Origin: Enterococcus sp. DIV0212c
GTDB lineage: Bacteria > Bacillota > Bacilli > Lactobacillales > Enterococcaceae
Length of the DNA stretch: 64,000 nucleotides
NCBI RefSeq assembly: GCF_017377505.1
Contig: NZ_JAFREN010000001.1
Location: forward strand, 78,179 to 142,178
Direction: 5' to 3'
Part shown: positions 9,729 to 18,907 of the stretch, piece by piece
Numbering within the stretch: position 1 is the first letter of the stretch
Layout: each line of letters begins with the position of its first letter
Notes under the pieces: model-generated
Databases searched by the model: none
Told to the model about the DNA's origin: nothing
The model's input: the letters and a program-made list of their open reading frames with translations, nothing else
Made by a program: the position numbers and the translations under genes

Positions 9729-9804
9729 TTTTTAGGCAAACCTAAAAAATGGATTGATTTTAATTTTGTTTTATCATATACTAATTTTAAGGCAAACCTA
9801 AAAA
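9729..9804 (+). promoter_or_regulatory. efa promoter flanked by two metalloregulator boxes
   Basis: Promoter -35 TTGATT (9754-9759), 17-bp spacer, -10 TATACT (9777-9782). Box 1 (9729-9748) has arms TTTTTAGG and CCTAAAAA around CAAA, upstream of -35. Box 2 (9785-9804) has arms TTTTAAGG and CCTAAAAA around CAAA, over the transcription start and touching the RBS. In E. faecalis the efa operon is repressed by the manganese-responsive DtxR-family protein EfaR, so these are likely EfaR sites. Confidence 0.8.
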
Positions 9805-9816
9805 GGAGGTTTTTTC

Positions 9817-10572
9817 ATGTCTATAAATAATAATAATCTTACAATCAAACATTTAACTGTTAGTTATCAAGGCCACAAAGCCTTAAACGATATTTCTCTA
9901 CAAATACCTGCAGGAAAAATCACTGGTATCATCGGTCCTAACGGTGCAGGAAAATCCACATTTCTAAAAGGACTTCTAGGATTAATCAAAACAGATTCCA
10001 GAACTGTTTTGGCTGGTGAACAATCGATCGATACTCAAAAGAAACGCATCGCTTATGTAGAACAACGCAGTGCATTAGACCTTTCTTTTCCGATTAATGT
10101 TATGGAAGTCGTTCTTTTAGGGACCTACCCCAAATTAGGACTTATGAAACGCCCTAAAAAAGAGGAAAAAGAACAAGCATTAACAGCACTTAAAACGGTT
10201 CAGCTAGAAGAATTTGCCAAACGTCAAATTGGTGAATTATCTGGTGGACAACTGCAACGGGTATTTATCGCTCGGGTCCTTGCCCAAGAAGCGGATATTA
10301 TCATTTTGGATGAACCTTTCGTAGGCATCGACATGACCAGTGAAAAAGTGATTATGGATATTCTAAAACAACTAAAAGAAGCTGGAAAAACAATTTTGAT
10401 CGTTCATCATGATCTGCACAAGGTTGCTCATTACTTTGATGATGTGATCATCCTAAAGAAACAATTGATTGCTTGTGGTCCTGTTGCAACAACATTTACG
10501 AACAAAAATATTCAATTAGCTTATGGTGAAACAATGGGTGACATCATTATTAAAGGAGTGGCTGACGCATGA
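9817..10572 (+). CDS. efaC: Manganese/zinc ABC transporter, ATP-binding protein
   Basis: A 251-residue ABC ATPase, first gene of an efaCBA-type operon. Walker A GPNGAGKST (about residues 38-46), signature LSGGQLQR and Walker B IIILDEPFVGID are intact, with a downstream switch histidine in IVHHDL. It would power metal import through EfaB, fed by EfaA. It overlaps the permease gene by four bases (ATGA), showing translational coupling. Control is expected through the two metal-box repeats upstream. Confidence 0.92.
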   Translation: MSINNNNLTIKHLTVSYQGHKALNDISLQIPAGKITGIIGPNGAGKSTFLKGLLGLIKTDSRTVLAGEQSIDTQKKRIAYVEQRSALDLSFPINVMEVVLLGTYPKLGLMKRPKKEEKEQALTALKTVQLEEFAKRQIGELSGGQLQRVFIARVLAQEADIIILDEPFVGIDMTSEKVIMDILKQLKEAGKTILIVHHDLHKVAHYFDDVIILKKQLIACGPVATTFTNKNIQLAYGETMGDIIIKGVADA

Positions 10573-11426
10573 TTGCAAATTTTATTGATGGTTTGATTCG
10601 GTACCAGTTTTTACAAAACGCTTTGATTACTTCGATCATTGTTGGTTTGGTTTCAGGAATCATTGGCTCATTTATCGTTTTACGGGGAATGTCTTTGATG
10701 GGAGATGCGATTTCACATGCAGTCTTGCCTGGCGTGGCAGCTTCTTATATGTTTGGTGTCAATTATATCTTTGGTGCTTCGATATTTGGTATCTTGGCGG
10801 CCTTATTGATCGGCTTTATTACACAAAAAAGTCAGTTAAAAAATGATACTGCGATTGGTGTGGTTTTTAGTTCATTTTTCGCTTTAGGAATCATTATGAT
10901 CTCTTTCGCAAAAAGCTCGACCGATCTTTATCACATTCTCTTTGGAAATGTTTTAGCTGTTCGTGACTCTGATATTTTGATTACTGCAATTGTTGGAATC
11001 ATTGTTTTGATCTTTGTTGGTCTTTTTTATAAAGAATTACAAATTACCTCTTTTGATCCAACAATGGCGCAAGCTTATGGGCTTAATGTTCAGTTTTTCC
11101 ATTATGCTTTGATGTTCTTACTAACTTTAGTTGCTGTTTCATCTTTACAAACCGTTGGAACGATTTTAGTGATTGCTATGTTGATCACCCCAGCAGCTAC
11201 TGCTTATCTATTAACAAATCACTTACCTACCATGATCACTTTAGCTTCCCTTTTTGGAATATTAAGTTCGATCATCGGTTTATTCTTTAGCTATTCTTAT
11301 AACTTAGCGTCAGGCGCTACTATTGTTTTAACTGCTGCAGCCTTTTTCATTTTAGCATTTCTATTTTCACCTAAAAAAGGACTATTTTTTGTCAATAAAC
11401 AGAAAACGGAGGAACCGACATTATGA
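10569..11426 (+). CDS. efaB: Manganese/zinc ABC transporter, permease
   Basis: A 285-residue membrane protein of the ABC-3 (ZnuB/MntB/PsaC) family with eight or nine hydrophobic spans. The segment [20 protein letters not shown] is the typical cytoplasmic-loop signature. It overlaps the ATPase gene upstream and the lipoprotein gene downstream by four bases each, so all three are co-translated. Confidence 0.92.
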   Translation: MIANFIDGLIRYQFLQNALITSIIVGLVSGIIGSFIVLRGMSLMGDAISHAVLPGVAASYMFGVNYIFGASIFGILAALLIGFITQKSQLKNDTAIGVVFSSFFALGIIMISFAKSSTDLYHILFGNVLAVRDSDILITAIVGIIVLIFVGLFYKELQITSFDPTMAQAYGLNVQFFHYALMFLLTLVAVSSLQTVGTILVIAMLITPAATAYLLTNHLPTMITLASLFGILSSIIGLFFSYSYNLASGATIVLTAAAFFILAFLFSPKKGLFFVNKQKTEEPTL

Positions 11427-12352
11427 GAAAAAAAATACTTATTATCACAGCTTTAGCTAGTTTATTTCTGCTAGCTGCCTGCCAATCAAAATCAGAAAAC
11501 AATGCAGATAAAGATAAAATCAATGTCGTTGCTACCAACTCGATTCTTGCCGATATGGTCGATAATGTTGGGAAAGATTTAGTCAACTTACACAGCATTG
11601 TCCCAGTTGGCACCGATCCACATGAGTATGAACCTTTACCAGAAGATGTTGCCAAAGCGTCAGAAGCAGATGTTTTATTCTTCAATGGATTGAATTTAGA
11701 AACTGGCGGAAACGGCTGGTTCAGTAAGTTGATGGAAACTGCCAAGAAAAAAGAAGATCAAGATTACTTCTCCGTAAGTAAAAAAGTTGAACCAATGTAC
11801 TTAACAAGTGCCGGTCAAGAAAATGAACAAGATCCTCACGCATGGCTAGACATTCAAAATGGGATCATGTATGTAGAATCTATCAGAGATACTTTAAGTG
11901 AAAAAGATCCAAAAAACAAAGAAACTTATGAAAAAAATGCAAAAGAATATATCGAAAAGCTTGCTGCTTTAGACAAAGAAGCCAAAGAAAAATTTGCAGA
12001 TATTCCAGAAAACAAAAAACTCTTAGTTACTAGTGAAGGTGCCTTTAAATATTTCTCTAAAGCTTATGGATTAACCGCTGCTTACATCTGGGAAATCAAT
12101 ACAGAAAGTCAAGGAACACCTGATCAAATGAAACAAATTATTGATCAGATTCACAAAACAAAAGTTCCAGCACTATTCGTTGAAACAAGTGTAGATAAAC
12201 GTAGCATGGAAAGAGTCTCAAAAGAAACTAATTTACCAATTTATAGCACAATTTTTACTGATTCTATTGCTAAAAAAGGTGAAGATGGCGATAGTTATTA
12301 TGCCATGATGAAATGGAATTTAGATAAGATCCACGATGGATTGATGAAATAA
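11423..12352 (+). CDS. efaA: Manganese-binding lipoprotein EfaA
   Basis: A 309-residue solute-binding protein with a signal peptide and lipobox LLAAC (Cys about residue 20). It belongs to cluster A-I (PsaA/MntC/EfaA). Metal ligands are visible: His in [11 protein letters not shown] (about residue 68), His in DPHAWLD (about residue 139), Glu in [13 protein letters not shown] and Asp in the C-terminal [10 protein letters not shown]. EfaA is the endocarditis-associated antigen of E. faecalis and delivers Mn2+ to EfaBC. Last gene of the operon, followed by a terminator. Confidence 0.93.
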   Translation: MRKKILIITALASLFLLAACQSKSENNADKDKINVVATNSILADMVDNVGKDLVNLHSIVPVGTDPHEYEPLPEDVAKASEADVLFFNGLNLETGGNGWFSKLMETAKKKEDQDYFSVSKKVEPMYLTSAGQENEQDPHAWLDIQNGIMYVESIRDTLSEKDPKNKETYEKNAKEYIEKLAALDKEAKEKFADIPENKKLLVTSEGAFKYFSKAYGLTAAYIWEINTESQGTPDQMKQIIDQIHKTKVPALFVETSVDKRSMERVSKETNLPIYSTIFTDSIAKKGEDGDSYYAMMKWNLDKIHDGLMK

Positions 12353-12356
12353 ATAA

Positions 12357-12396
12357 AAACAGCTTCTGACATTTCAAAAAATGCCAGAAGCTGTTT
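12357..12396. terminator. Bidirectional terminator between efaA and the ABC-F gene
   Basis: AAAACAGCTTCTG pairs with CAGAAGCTGTTTT and extends inward through CATT/ATG. T runs occur in both directions. Confidence 0.85.
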
Positions 12397-12397
12397 T

Positions 12398-13936
12398 TTA
12401 TTTTATCATTTCTTCAATATTGATCACACGATCTGTAATATCTACATAAAATTCTTCTTCATGAGAAACGATCACGATCGTCCCTTGAAATTGTTGAATC
12501 GCTTGACGTAAACTCTCTTTTGCCGCTACATCGATATGATTCGTTGGTTCATCTAAGAAAATAATATTACTAGAATCCATTGTTAGTTCACAAAGCTTCA
12601 CCTTCGTCTGCTCTCCTCCACTCAATAAACGTAACTGTTGATTCACTAATTTATCAGGTAATCCGCATTTTGCCAAATAAGTTCGAATTTCTTTAACTGT
12701 TTTTTTCGGGAAACAGTCGCTTAAATAGGCTAATGGCGTCAAATAATCATTTTCCCAAGTTAAGTCTTGAGAAAAATAGGCTATTTTAGTGTTTGCTGGA
12801 TATTGATATTCACCACTGATTGGTTTGATTTTACCTGTTAACGTTTTGATCAATGTAGATTTTCCGATTCCATTAAAGCCTTTGATTGCGACTTTTTCGC
12901 CACTATGAACGGATAAATTGATCGGTGCTAATAATGGTTCAGTGTAACCAATCACTAATTCATCTGTGATCAACGCCAAACTTGCAACAATTGGTTGATA
13001 CGGAAATTGAATCTGTGGTTTCATCAAGCTACCTGGCGGCGCCATGCGTTCCACTCGGTCTAATTGCTTTTGACGACTTTTTGCCATCGTTGCGCGATTT
13101 CCTGCTTTGTACTTACGGATATATGCTTCGGCCTTTTCGATTTTTGCTTGTTGGGCGTGGTATTGTTTTAAGTAACTTTCTTTGTTTTGTTCCTTTTGAG
13201 CGAAAGATTTTTCCACATTTCCTGTATAACGTGTCAATTTCCCAAATTCAATATCACAAATACAGTTGGTTACTGCGTTTAAGAAGTGGTAATCGTGAGA
13301 AACTAAAATAAACGTCCCGCTAAAACTGTTCAAATAATTGATCAACCACTGAATATGCGTATCATCTAAATAGTTTGTTGGTTCATCTAGTAGTAAAACG
13401 TCAGGTTCTTCTAAAAGAAGTTTGGCTAAAATCACTTTAGATCGTTGGCCGCCACTCAATTCATTCATTGGTCGATCTAATCCAATTGCTTCAATTCCTA
13501 AACCATTGGCAAGATCATTAATGATCGTATCAATTTGATAAAAATCACTTTCATCTAGCTGCGTTTGTAAGTTTCCTGCTCGTTCTAATAATTTTTCTTC
13601 ACCAGTCTCACCAAATTCCGTGTATAAATCATTGATTTTTTCTTCGATTTCATAAAGTGGTTTGTAGGCTTGATGTAAGAACTCGCTGATCGTACTGTTA
13701 CCAATCACTTCCACATATTGATCTAGATAACCAATTTTCGTATTGTTTTGCCAAGTGATCGTCCCATCATCTGCTAATATTTCTCCTGTCAAAATCTTGA
13801 CTAAGGTTGATTTTCCTACGCCGTTTTGACCTGTTAATCCCATATGATCTCCCTTATTGACCCGAAGAGATGCATCTTCATAAAGAATTTTTTCACCAAA
13901 ACGCTGGGTTAGGTGCTCGATTGTTAGTAAACTCAT
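12398..13936 (-). CDS. ABC-F family ATPase (ribosome-associated type)
   Basis: A 512-residue soluble protein with two ABC domains and no membrane segment. First domain: Walker A GQNGVGKST (about residues 36-44), signature LSGGQRSK, Walker B VLLLDEPTNYLD. Second domain: Walker A GFNGIGKST, signature LSGGEQTK, Walker B IIFLDEPTNHID. A charged linker rich in Lys/Gln/Arg (about residues 240-300) joins them. ABC-F proteins bind the ribosomal E site and either aid translation or displace antibiotics. It does not look like Lsa(A), Vga, OptrA or VmlR by eye. The long structured leader (14070-14337) argues for induction by ribosome stress. Confidence 0.85.
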   Translation of the reverse strand: MSLLTIEHLTQRFGEKILYEDASLRVNKGDHMGLTGQNGVGKSTLVKILTGEILADDGTITWQNNTKIGYLDQYVEVIGNSTISEFLHQAYKPLYEIEEKINDLYTEFGETGEEKLLERAGNLQTQLDESDFYQIDTIINDLANGLGIEAIGLDRPMNELSGGQRSKVILAKLLLEEPDVLLLDEPTNYLDDTHIQWLINYLNSFSGTFILVSHDYHFLNAVTNCICDIEFGKLTRYTGNVEKSFAQKEQNKESYLKQYHAQQAKIEKAEAYIRKYKAGNRATMAKSRQKQLDRVERMAPPGSLMKPQIQFPYQPIVASLALITDELVIGYTEPLLAPINLSVHSGEKVAIKGFNGIGKSTLIKTLTGKIKPISGEYQYPANTKIAYFSQDLTWENDYLTPLAYLSDCFPKKTVKEIRTYLAKCGLPDKLVNQQLRLLSGGEQTKVKLCELTMDSSNIIFLDEPTNHIDVAAKESLRQAIQQFQGTIVIVSHEEEFYVDITDRVINIEEMIK

Positions 13937-14069
13937 ATTTCTTCCTCTTTTCTATTCGCTTCATTGTTTGTAAATTGTATTAAGTACTTGTTTGTCTGTT
14001 CAGTAACTTAAGTTGCTTTAGACAACGATTCCGTACGTTTTATTAGAAAGGCTTTCTTTTTCAAAATAA

Positions 14070-14113
14070 AAAACAAGTGATCAAATAGGCTCTCCTATCT
14101 TATCCCTTGTTTT
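14070..14113 (-). terminator. Leader terminator (attenuator) of the ABC-F gene
   Basis: On the minus strand AAAACAAGGGAT...GATAGG pairs with CCTATT...ATCACTTGTTTT, then TTTATTTT. It lies 134 bases before the ABC-F start and downstream of a leader ORF, with no full-length gene in between, so it most likely controls read-through. Confidence 0.7.
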
Positions 14114-14256
14114 ATCAACAAAGGACAACGCACGAAACACGTTGTCCTTTAATCAGCGTTATAAAATCATGATCATCGTCAAAAGCAACACTAAATAAGA
14201 CTATCGCTTAGTCTCAAAAATTCAGTATTTATTTAGACGATGAAGCATTCATTTTA

Positions 14257-14337
14257 TTAGGCTCCACAACAATGCTTCATCACATTCATTTGTCGGGAGC
14301 TGCTTCTTTTCACAAATTTATCTGAAAGAAAAAACAT
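14257..14337 (-). CDS. 26-codon leader peptide upstream of the ABC-F gene
   Basis: An ATG at 14337 preceded by AAAGGTG opens a 26-codon ORF ending in NVMKHCCGA. Its last codons form the 5' arm (14271-14281) of a perfect 11-bp hairpin with 14239-14249. Further hairpins follow (14191-14236, 14120-14150) before the terminator at 14070-14113. This is the layout of ribosome-mediated attenuation: a ribosome stalled near codons 20-24 would melt the first hairpin and could favour an antiterminator. The fold switch itself was not computed. Confidence 0.6.
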   Translation of the reverse strand: MFFLSDKFVKRSSSRQMNVMKHCCGA

Positions 14338-14399
14338 TCTTAATCACCTTTCTTTACAAAAATAGTTTAACATAATTGTTTTGAAAAGCAAGAATATTG

Positions 14400-14480
14400 A
14401 GGATGGGACAGAAGTGTTTATTCGTAGTTAGTGTGTGAAAAAAAAGTGCTTTTTACTTTTGTCTCACACACTTTTTTCAA
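14400..14480 (+). repeat. Dispersed intergenic repeat, copy 1 (short form)
   Basis: Contains GGGACAGAAGTGTTTATTCG, a short link, and a terminal hairpin (GTGTGTGA...TCACACAC). It is related to longer copies at 35388-35510 and 55098-55215; the middle hairpin module is missing here. The end hairpin also serves as terminator for the minus-strand NUDIX gene. Confidence 0.65.
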
Positions 14481-14931
14481 CGATATGTTGTATTGTTTTA
14501 CTTGTATCTTTGGTCAGTTCTTTTAAAAATGCTGGTCTTATATCCGCTTGAGGAAGTTTTTCAAAAGATAACCAATGCAATTGTTCCTGCTCGTCAAATT
14601 CATTATGCGAATGGCACAAAACTGTGTTGTTTTGAAGTTCTACATAATAATAAAATGAAATTTCGTGATAGACTTCTCCGGTTAACTCAGATGTAAAAAA
14701 ATTTTCATGAATAAAACCTAACGTCTTCTCTCCAATCTGACTACCTGTTTCTTCTAAAACTTCTCTTTCAATAGCATCATCCAGCGCTTCATGCATTTTT
14801 ACTCGACCACCGACAAAATAAAAGTATGGTTCTTTTGAATTAGACACTACTAATAGCCCTAAGTCACTAATAATAATCGCACCTACACGATAATTGAATC
14901 TGCCTTTTTTTGTTTGAAATGTACAATCCAT
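14464..14931 (-). CDS. NUDIX hydrolase
   Basis: A 155-residue soluble protein with a complete Nudix box: GGRVKMHEALDDAIEREV then LEETG (about residues 41-63), matching GX5EX7REUXEEXGU. Such enzymes cleave nucleoside diphosphate derivatives with Mg2+. The substrate cannot be told from sequence. Monocistronic, ending in the hairpin of the dispersed repeat. Confidence 0.85.
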   Translation of the reverse strand: MDCTFQTKKGRFNYRVGAIIISDLGLLVVSNSKEPYFYFVGGRVKMHEALDDAIEREVLEETGSQIGEKTLGFIHENFFTSELTGEVYHEISFYYYVELQNNTVLCHSHNEFDEQEQLHWLSFEKLPQADIRPAFLKELTKDTSKTIQHIVEKSV

Positions 14932-15054
14932 TTTTCCAACTCCTTATCTGTATCCTTTTTTTTATTATAAATGACCTTTCTCCTCTTACCAAGTGGAAAT
15001 CAAAAAGCATAATTATTAAAGTCTACTACACTTCAATAATTATACTTTTATAAA

Positions 15055-16257
15055 TTACGATTCAATTGAATTCAAATACGTCAGTGCATAACGCACATGA
15101 AATTCTGTTGCCAACGCTAATCCAGCTTCATCAATATCAAATTTTTCATGGTGATGACCGTATTGCGTGTCTGGATTATCTAAATTTCTAGTGCCAACTC
15201 GACCATAAACACCAGGTGCTTTAAGTAAGAAATCTGCAAAATCATCTGCACCCAAACTCTTAGTATAATCTGTGACGACATTTTCACTTCCAACAATTTC
15301 TGCGGCTACTTTTTGAGCCAATTCTGTTGCCGTATCATCATTGATCAGCGGACCTGCCGCATCATGAATATGAAATGAGGCAATTTTAGTGCGATGAGCT
15401 TCAGCAATTTGCCGGGAAATTTCTTCTACACGCTTTAAAACAAAGGCTCGCGTTTCATGACTGAATGCTCGAACTGTTCCTTCGATTTTTGCATGGTTAG
15501 CTACGATATTATATCTGGTTCCAGCATCAAGTACACCGATTCCAACGACAACAGGATCTAGAGGACTGACTTCTCGTGCTGCTATTTTCTGCAACTCAAC
15601 CACAATACTTGCCGCCGCTAAAACCGCATCCCGTCCAACATTCGGCTGAGCTACATGACTGCTCAATCCTTCAACTTCAATTTTAAAGATATCACAAGAT
15701 GCATTTGTTGCGCCTTTCGTTGCTACTAACTTACCGATCGGTACATTTGAATCTAAATGAATGCCAAAAACCTGATCAATATTTTCTACAAAACCACCGT
15801 CTACAAATTGACAAGCTCCAGCTCCGATTTCTTCTGCAGGTTGAAATGCTAATTTGATCGTACCAGCAAAATCAGCTTCGTGATTTTTTAAAACTTTAGC
15901 GGCTCCTAACAATGCTGCTGCATGTCCATCGTGTCCGCAAGCATGATTTAAACCTGGATGTTTAGATTGGTACTCTTTTCCCGTTGCATCTTCTAATTCC
16001 AAAGCATCGATATCTGCTCTTAAAATAATATTTTTCCCCGATCCTTTTTTACCTTCGATAGTTGCTAAAACACCCGTTTCACCGACTTCTTCAAATGGGA
16101 TCGCTAACTTATTCAACTCTTCTTTGATTCGTTTGATCGTTTCAAATTCTTTTAAACTAGCTTCGGGATATTGATGAAAATGACGTCTTAATGCAATCAC
16201 GTCATTTGAATTTTGCTGAATTTCTTCTTGAATCGATTGTTTTGTTAATGTAGTCAT
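15055..16257 (-). CDS. M20 family amidohydrolase, last gene of the methionine operon
   Basis: A 400-residue metallo-hydrolase of the M20D aminoacylase/carboxypeptidase group. Metal-site motifs: NHACGHDGHAAALLGAAKVL (about residues 104-123), AEEIGAGA with the catalytic Glu, and a late GHHHEKFDID segment. The RBS lies in AGGAGGCT upstream. It starts 15 bases after metQ, so it is probably co-transcribed. It may release methionine or methionine derivatives (N-acyl or dipeptide) imported by MetNIQ; this substrate assignment is inference. Confidence 0.85.
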   Translation of the reverse strand: MTTLTKQSIQEEIQQNSNDVIALRRHFHQYPEASLKEFETIKRIKEELNKLAIPFEEVGETGVLATIEGKKGSGKNIILRADIDALELEDATGKEYQSKHPGLNHACGHDGHAAALLGAAKVLKNHEADFAGTIKLAFQPAEEIGAGACQFVDGGFVENIDQVFGIHLDSNVPIGKLVATKGATNASCDIFKIEVEGLSSHVAQPNVGRDAVLAAASIVVELQKIAAREVSPLDPVVVGIGVLDAGTRYNIVANHAKIEGTVRAFSHETRAFVLKRVEEISRQIAEAHRTKIASFHIHDAAGPLINDDTATELAQKVAAEIVGSENVVTDYTKSLGADDFADFLLKAPGVYGRVGTRNLDNPDTQYGHHHEKFDIDEAGLALATEFHVRYALTYLNSIES

Positions 16258-16272
16258 TTTAGTAGCCTCCTT

Positions 16273-17106
16273 TTATTTTCTGCCAAATGTTTCCCACGCT
16301 GGAACGCTTGAACCTTTTGATGTCTCTTCGATAACCTTTTTCGTTGCTTCTTGTTGATACGTGTCGACTACTTTATTGTATGTTTTATTCTCTTCATCAG
16401 CCTTACGAGCAACAATGATATTAACATAAGGTTTAGATGTTTCGTCCACTGGTTCTAAGAAAATCGCATCTTTGGCTGGGACAAAACCAGCATCTACAGC
16501 CATTCCACTATTGATCACAGAGGCATCGATATCTTGAAGTGCTCTGGCTGTTTGGGAAGCGTCTAATTCTGTGATTTTTAAGTTTAATTTATTTTCTTTA
16601 ACATCACTTACTGTTGGTGTTTGCTTCTTAGCTGGATCTACTTTGATCAGCCCAGCACTTTGTAAGAGTAACAACGCGCGTCCACCATTTGTTGCATCAT
16701 TCGGTATTGCGATTTCAGCACCATTCTTCAGTTCTTTAACATCTTTGATTTTAGATGAATAAATCCCTAATGGCGCACTGACCGTATTACCGATCGAAAC
16801 AAGATCCGTTTTGTGTTCTTCATTATAGTTATCTAAAAAAATCTGATGCTGGAATGAATTTAAATCGATTTCTTTTTCAGCTAAAGCTGCATTTGGTTGT
16901 GTATAATCGGAAAATTCAACTAGTTGAAGATCAATTCCATCATCTTTCAAACGTTCTTTAACCGATTCTAATACTTCATTATTGGCGCCAACTACTCCTA
17001 ATTTTACGACTTCATTCTTTTCACTTTTAGCACTTCCAGCAGAACATCCAGCTAATACAAACCCAATTGTTAAGGCTAATCCGATAATTTTGATTGTTTT
17101 TTTCAT
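16273..17106 (-). CDS. metQ: Methionine-binding lipoprotein (MetQ family), second copy in the operon
   Basis: A 277-residue NlpA/MetQ-type solute-binding lipoprotein. The signal peptide ends in lipobox VLAGC (Cys about residue 21). Conserved MetQ parts include YTQPNAALAEKEIDLNSFQH and the IPNDATNGGRALLLLQSAGL segment. It binds D/L-methionine or a derivative outside the membrane for MetI/MetN. The operon encodes a second, sequence-distinct MetQ at 18904-19752, which may widen substrate range. Confidence 0.9.
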   Translation of the reverse strand: MKKTIKIIGLALTIGFVLAGCSAGSAKSEKNEVVKLGVVGANNEVLESVKERLKDDGIDLQLVEFSDYTQPNAALAEKEIDLNSFQHQIFLDNYNEEHKTDLVSIGNTVSAPLGIYSSKIKDVKELKNGAEIAIPNDATNGGRALLLLQSAGLIKVDPAKKQTPTVSDVKENKLNLKITELDASQTARALQDIDASVINSGMAVDAGFVPAKDAIFLEPVDETSKPYVNIIVARKADEENKTYNKVVDTYQQEATKKVIEETSKGSSVPAWETFGRK

Positions 17107-17129
17107 TTATATTTCCTCTTTTCGTTTTT

Positions 17130-17810
17130 TTAATGTGATGTTTTTTTGATCAATGTGTTACTAATAAACTGGCTAGCAAAAACTAAAACTAAGATAATCA
17201 AGGTTGCAACGATCGTTACATCTGTCTGAAATCGATTATAGCCTCTTGTAATCGCTAAGTTCCCTAAACCACCAGCACCAATTGCACCAGCCATTGCGGT
17301 TAAACCAATTAAGTTGATGATCGTAACAGATGAAACACGAATAATACTTGGCAATCCTTCAACTAAATATACTCTAAAAATAATTCCTAAAGGACTTGTT
17401 CCCATTGATTCCGCTGCCTCGATCACACCTGGATCAACTTCTAATAAGGCGTTCTCGATTTGGCGTGCAAAAAATGGAATTACTCCTATCACCAGCGGCA
17501 CTAAAGCAGCCGTTGTGCCAATCGTTGTTCCTGTTAAAAAACGAGTGATCGGCTGAATCAGCGCCAGCATGATGATAAAAGGAATGGATCTACAAACATT
17601 AATGATTTTTTCTAAAATATTGTAAATAATACTATTTTTTAAAATCCCTTCTGGTCCTATAGCAACCATAATAACGCCAAGCAATGTTCCAAGAATTCCA
17701 GCGATGATCGCTGTCCAAAAAACCATATAAAGTGTTTCAATCGTGCTATTGAAAAATTCCTGTTTTAATTGTAGAACATTTGGAAAATAATTTTGTAAAA
17801 ATCCCTGCAT
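17130..17810 (-). CDS. metI: Methionine ABC transporter permease
   Basis: A 226-residue MetI-type permease with five predicted spans. The EAA-type loop reads EAAESMGTSPLGIIFRVYLV (about residues 131-150) and would contact MetN. Between metN (26-base gap) and metQ (23-base gap) on the same strand. Confidence 0.92.
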   Translation of the reverse strand: MQGFLQNYFPNVLQLKQEFFNSTIETLYMVFWTAIIAGILGTLLGVIMVAIGPEGILKNSIIYNILEKIINVCRSIPFIIMLALIQPITRFLTGTTIGTTAALVPLVIGVIPFFARQIENALLEVDPGVIEAAESMGTSPLGIIFRVYLVEGLPSIIRVSSVTIINLIGLTAMAGAIGAGGLGNLAITRGYNRFQTDVTIVATLIILVLVFASQFISNTLIKKTSH

Positions 17811-17836
17811 TTATTCCACTCCTCTTCTTATTTTGT

Positions 17837-18907
17837 TTAGATAACATGTAATGGTACGACCGTCTTATCTGGTTTACTTATTTTTAAAACGTTTATTTTT
17901 ACTCCTTGTTTTTGCAAAAAGTCTAAGGCTTTTTCTCGTTGATGTTCTTCTCCTGAAAGAATCACGATTAAATTACCGATTGGTACTTGCTGTAAAATTT
18001 CAACATTTCCATATAAGATATTCGTAACAACGTGATATTTGCTGTATAACTGAGCAATCAGAGGCTCACTTGTTTGCTCCCCTACATAAGAGATTTCTAC
18101 TAACACTTCATTTCCACCTAAATCAGACAAACTAGGATGTTGAATAATTGTCTCTAACGCTTGATCAATATGTGTTGCCGTCCGAATAAAGTCCTTCGTC
18201 AAGGCTTCTTGCGGCTGACTGAAAATCGAAACAATATCATTTTGTTCGATTACCTGTCCATCTTCCATCACGGCTACTTTATTACAAATTTCTTTAACGA
18301 CCTGCATTTCATGAGTAATCAAGACAATAGTTAATCCTAGTTCTTTATTTAATTTTTTTAGTAAATCCAAAATTTGGATGGTTGTTTTCGGATCTAATGC
18401 ACTAGTTGCTTCATCACACAATAATATTTCTGGATCATTTGCTAACGCTCTGGCAATTGCAACACGTTGCTTTTGACCACCTGATAATTGGCTTGGATAG
18501 GCATCTTTTTTATCTGAAAGGCCTACAAGATCAAGCAGCTTTTCAATTTTTTCTCTTCTCTGCTCTTTTTTTAATCCAGAATATTTTAGTGAAAAATCGA
18601 CATTCTCGAAAATTGAGCGTTCTTTCATTAAATTGAAGTGCTGGAAAATCATTCCGATTTTTTTACGCTGTGCTCTTAGTTCTTTTGAAGAAAAACCAAG
18701 AATATTTTTGTTGTTGATAATGACTTCACCTGATGTTGGTCGCTGTAGTAAATTAATGACTCTAACTAAAGTACTTTTTCCAGCGCCAGAATAACCCACG
18801 ATGCCAAATACATCTTCTTTTTCAATTGTTATAGAAACATCCTTTACTGCATCGATTTGTTGTTTTTTTTGAAAAAAGGTGACATCTATATTTTTTAATT
18901 CAATCAT
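17837..18907 (-). CDS. metN: Methionine ABC transporter ATP-binding protein
   Basis: A 356-residue ABC ATPase: Walker [10 protein letters not shown] (about residues 38-46), signature LSGGQKQR, Walker [13 protein letters not shown]. The extra C-terminal domain of about 100 residues (ACT-like C2/NIL domain) is typical of MetN and binds methionine to trans-inhibit uptake. It overlaps the end of the upstream metQ by four bases, so the two are translationally coupled. Confidence 0.93.
   Translation of the reverse strand: MIELKNIDVTFFQKKQQIDAVKDVSITIEKEDVFGIVGYSGAGKSTLVRVINLLQRPTSGEVIINNKNILGFSSKELRAQRKKIGMIFQHFNLMKERSIFENVDFSLKYSGLKKEQRREKIEKLLDLVGLSDKKDAYPSQLSGGQKQRVAIARALANDPEILLCDEATSALDPKTTIQILDLLKKLNKELGLTIVLITHEMQVVKEICNKVAVMEDGQVIEQNDIVSIFSQPQEALTKDFIRTATHIDQALETIIQHPSLSDLGGNEVLVEISYVGEQTSEPLIAQLYSKYHVVTNILYGNVEILQQVPIGNLIVILSGEEHQREKALDFLQKQGVKINVLKISKPDKTVVPLHVI

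Noticed and set aside
12398..13936. Calling the ABC-F protein Lsa(A)
   Set aside because: Its start and domain motifs differ from what I recall of Lsa(A); only the ABC-F class is supported.
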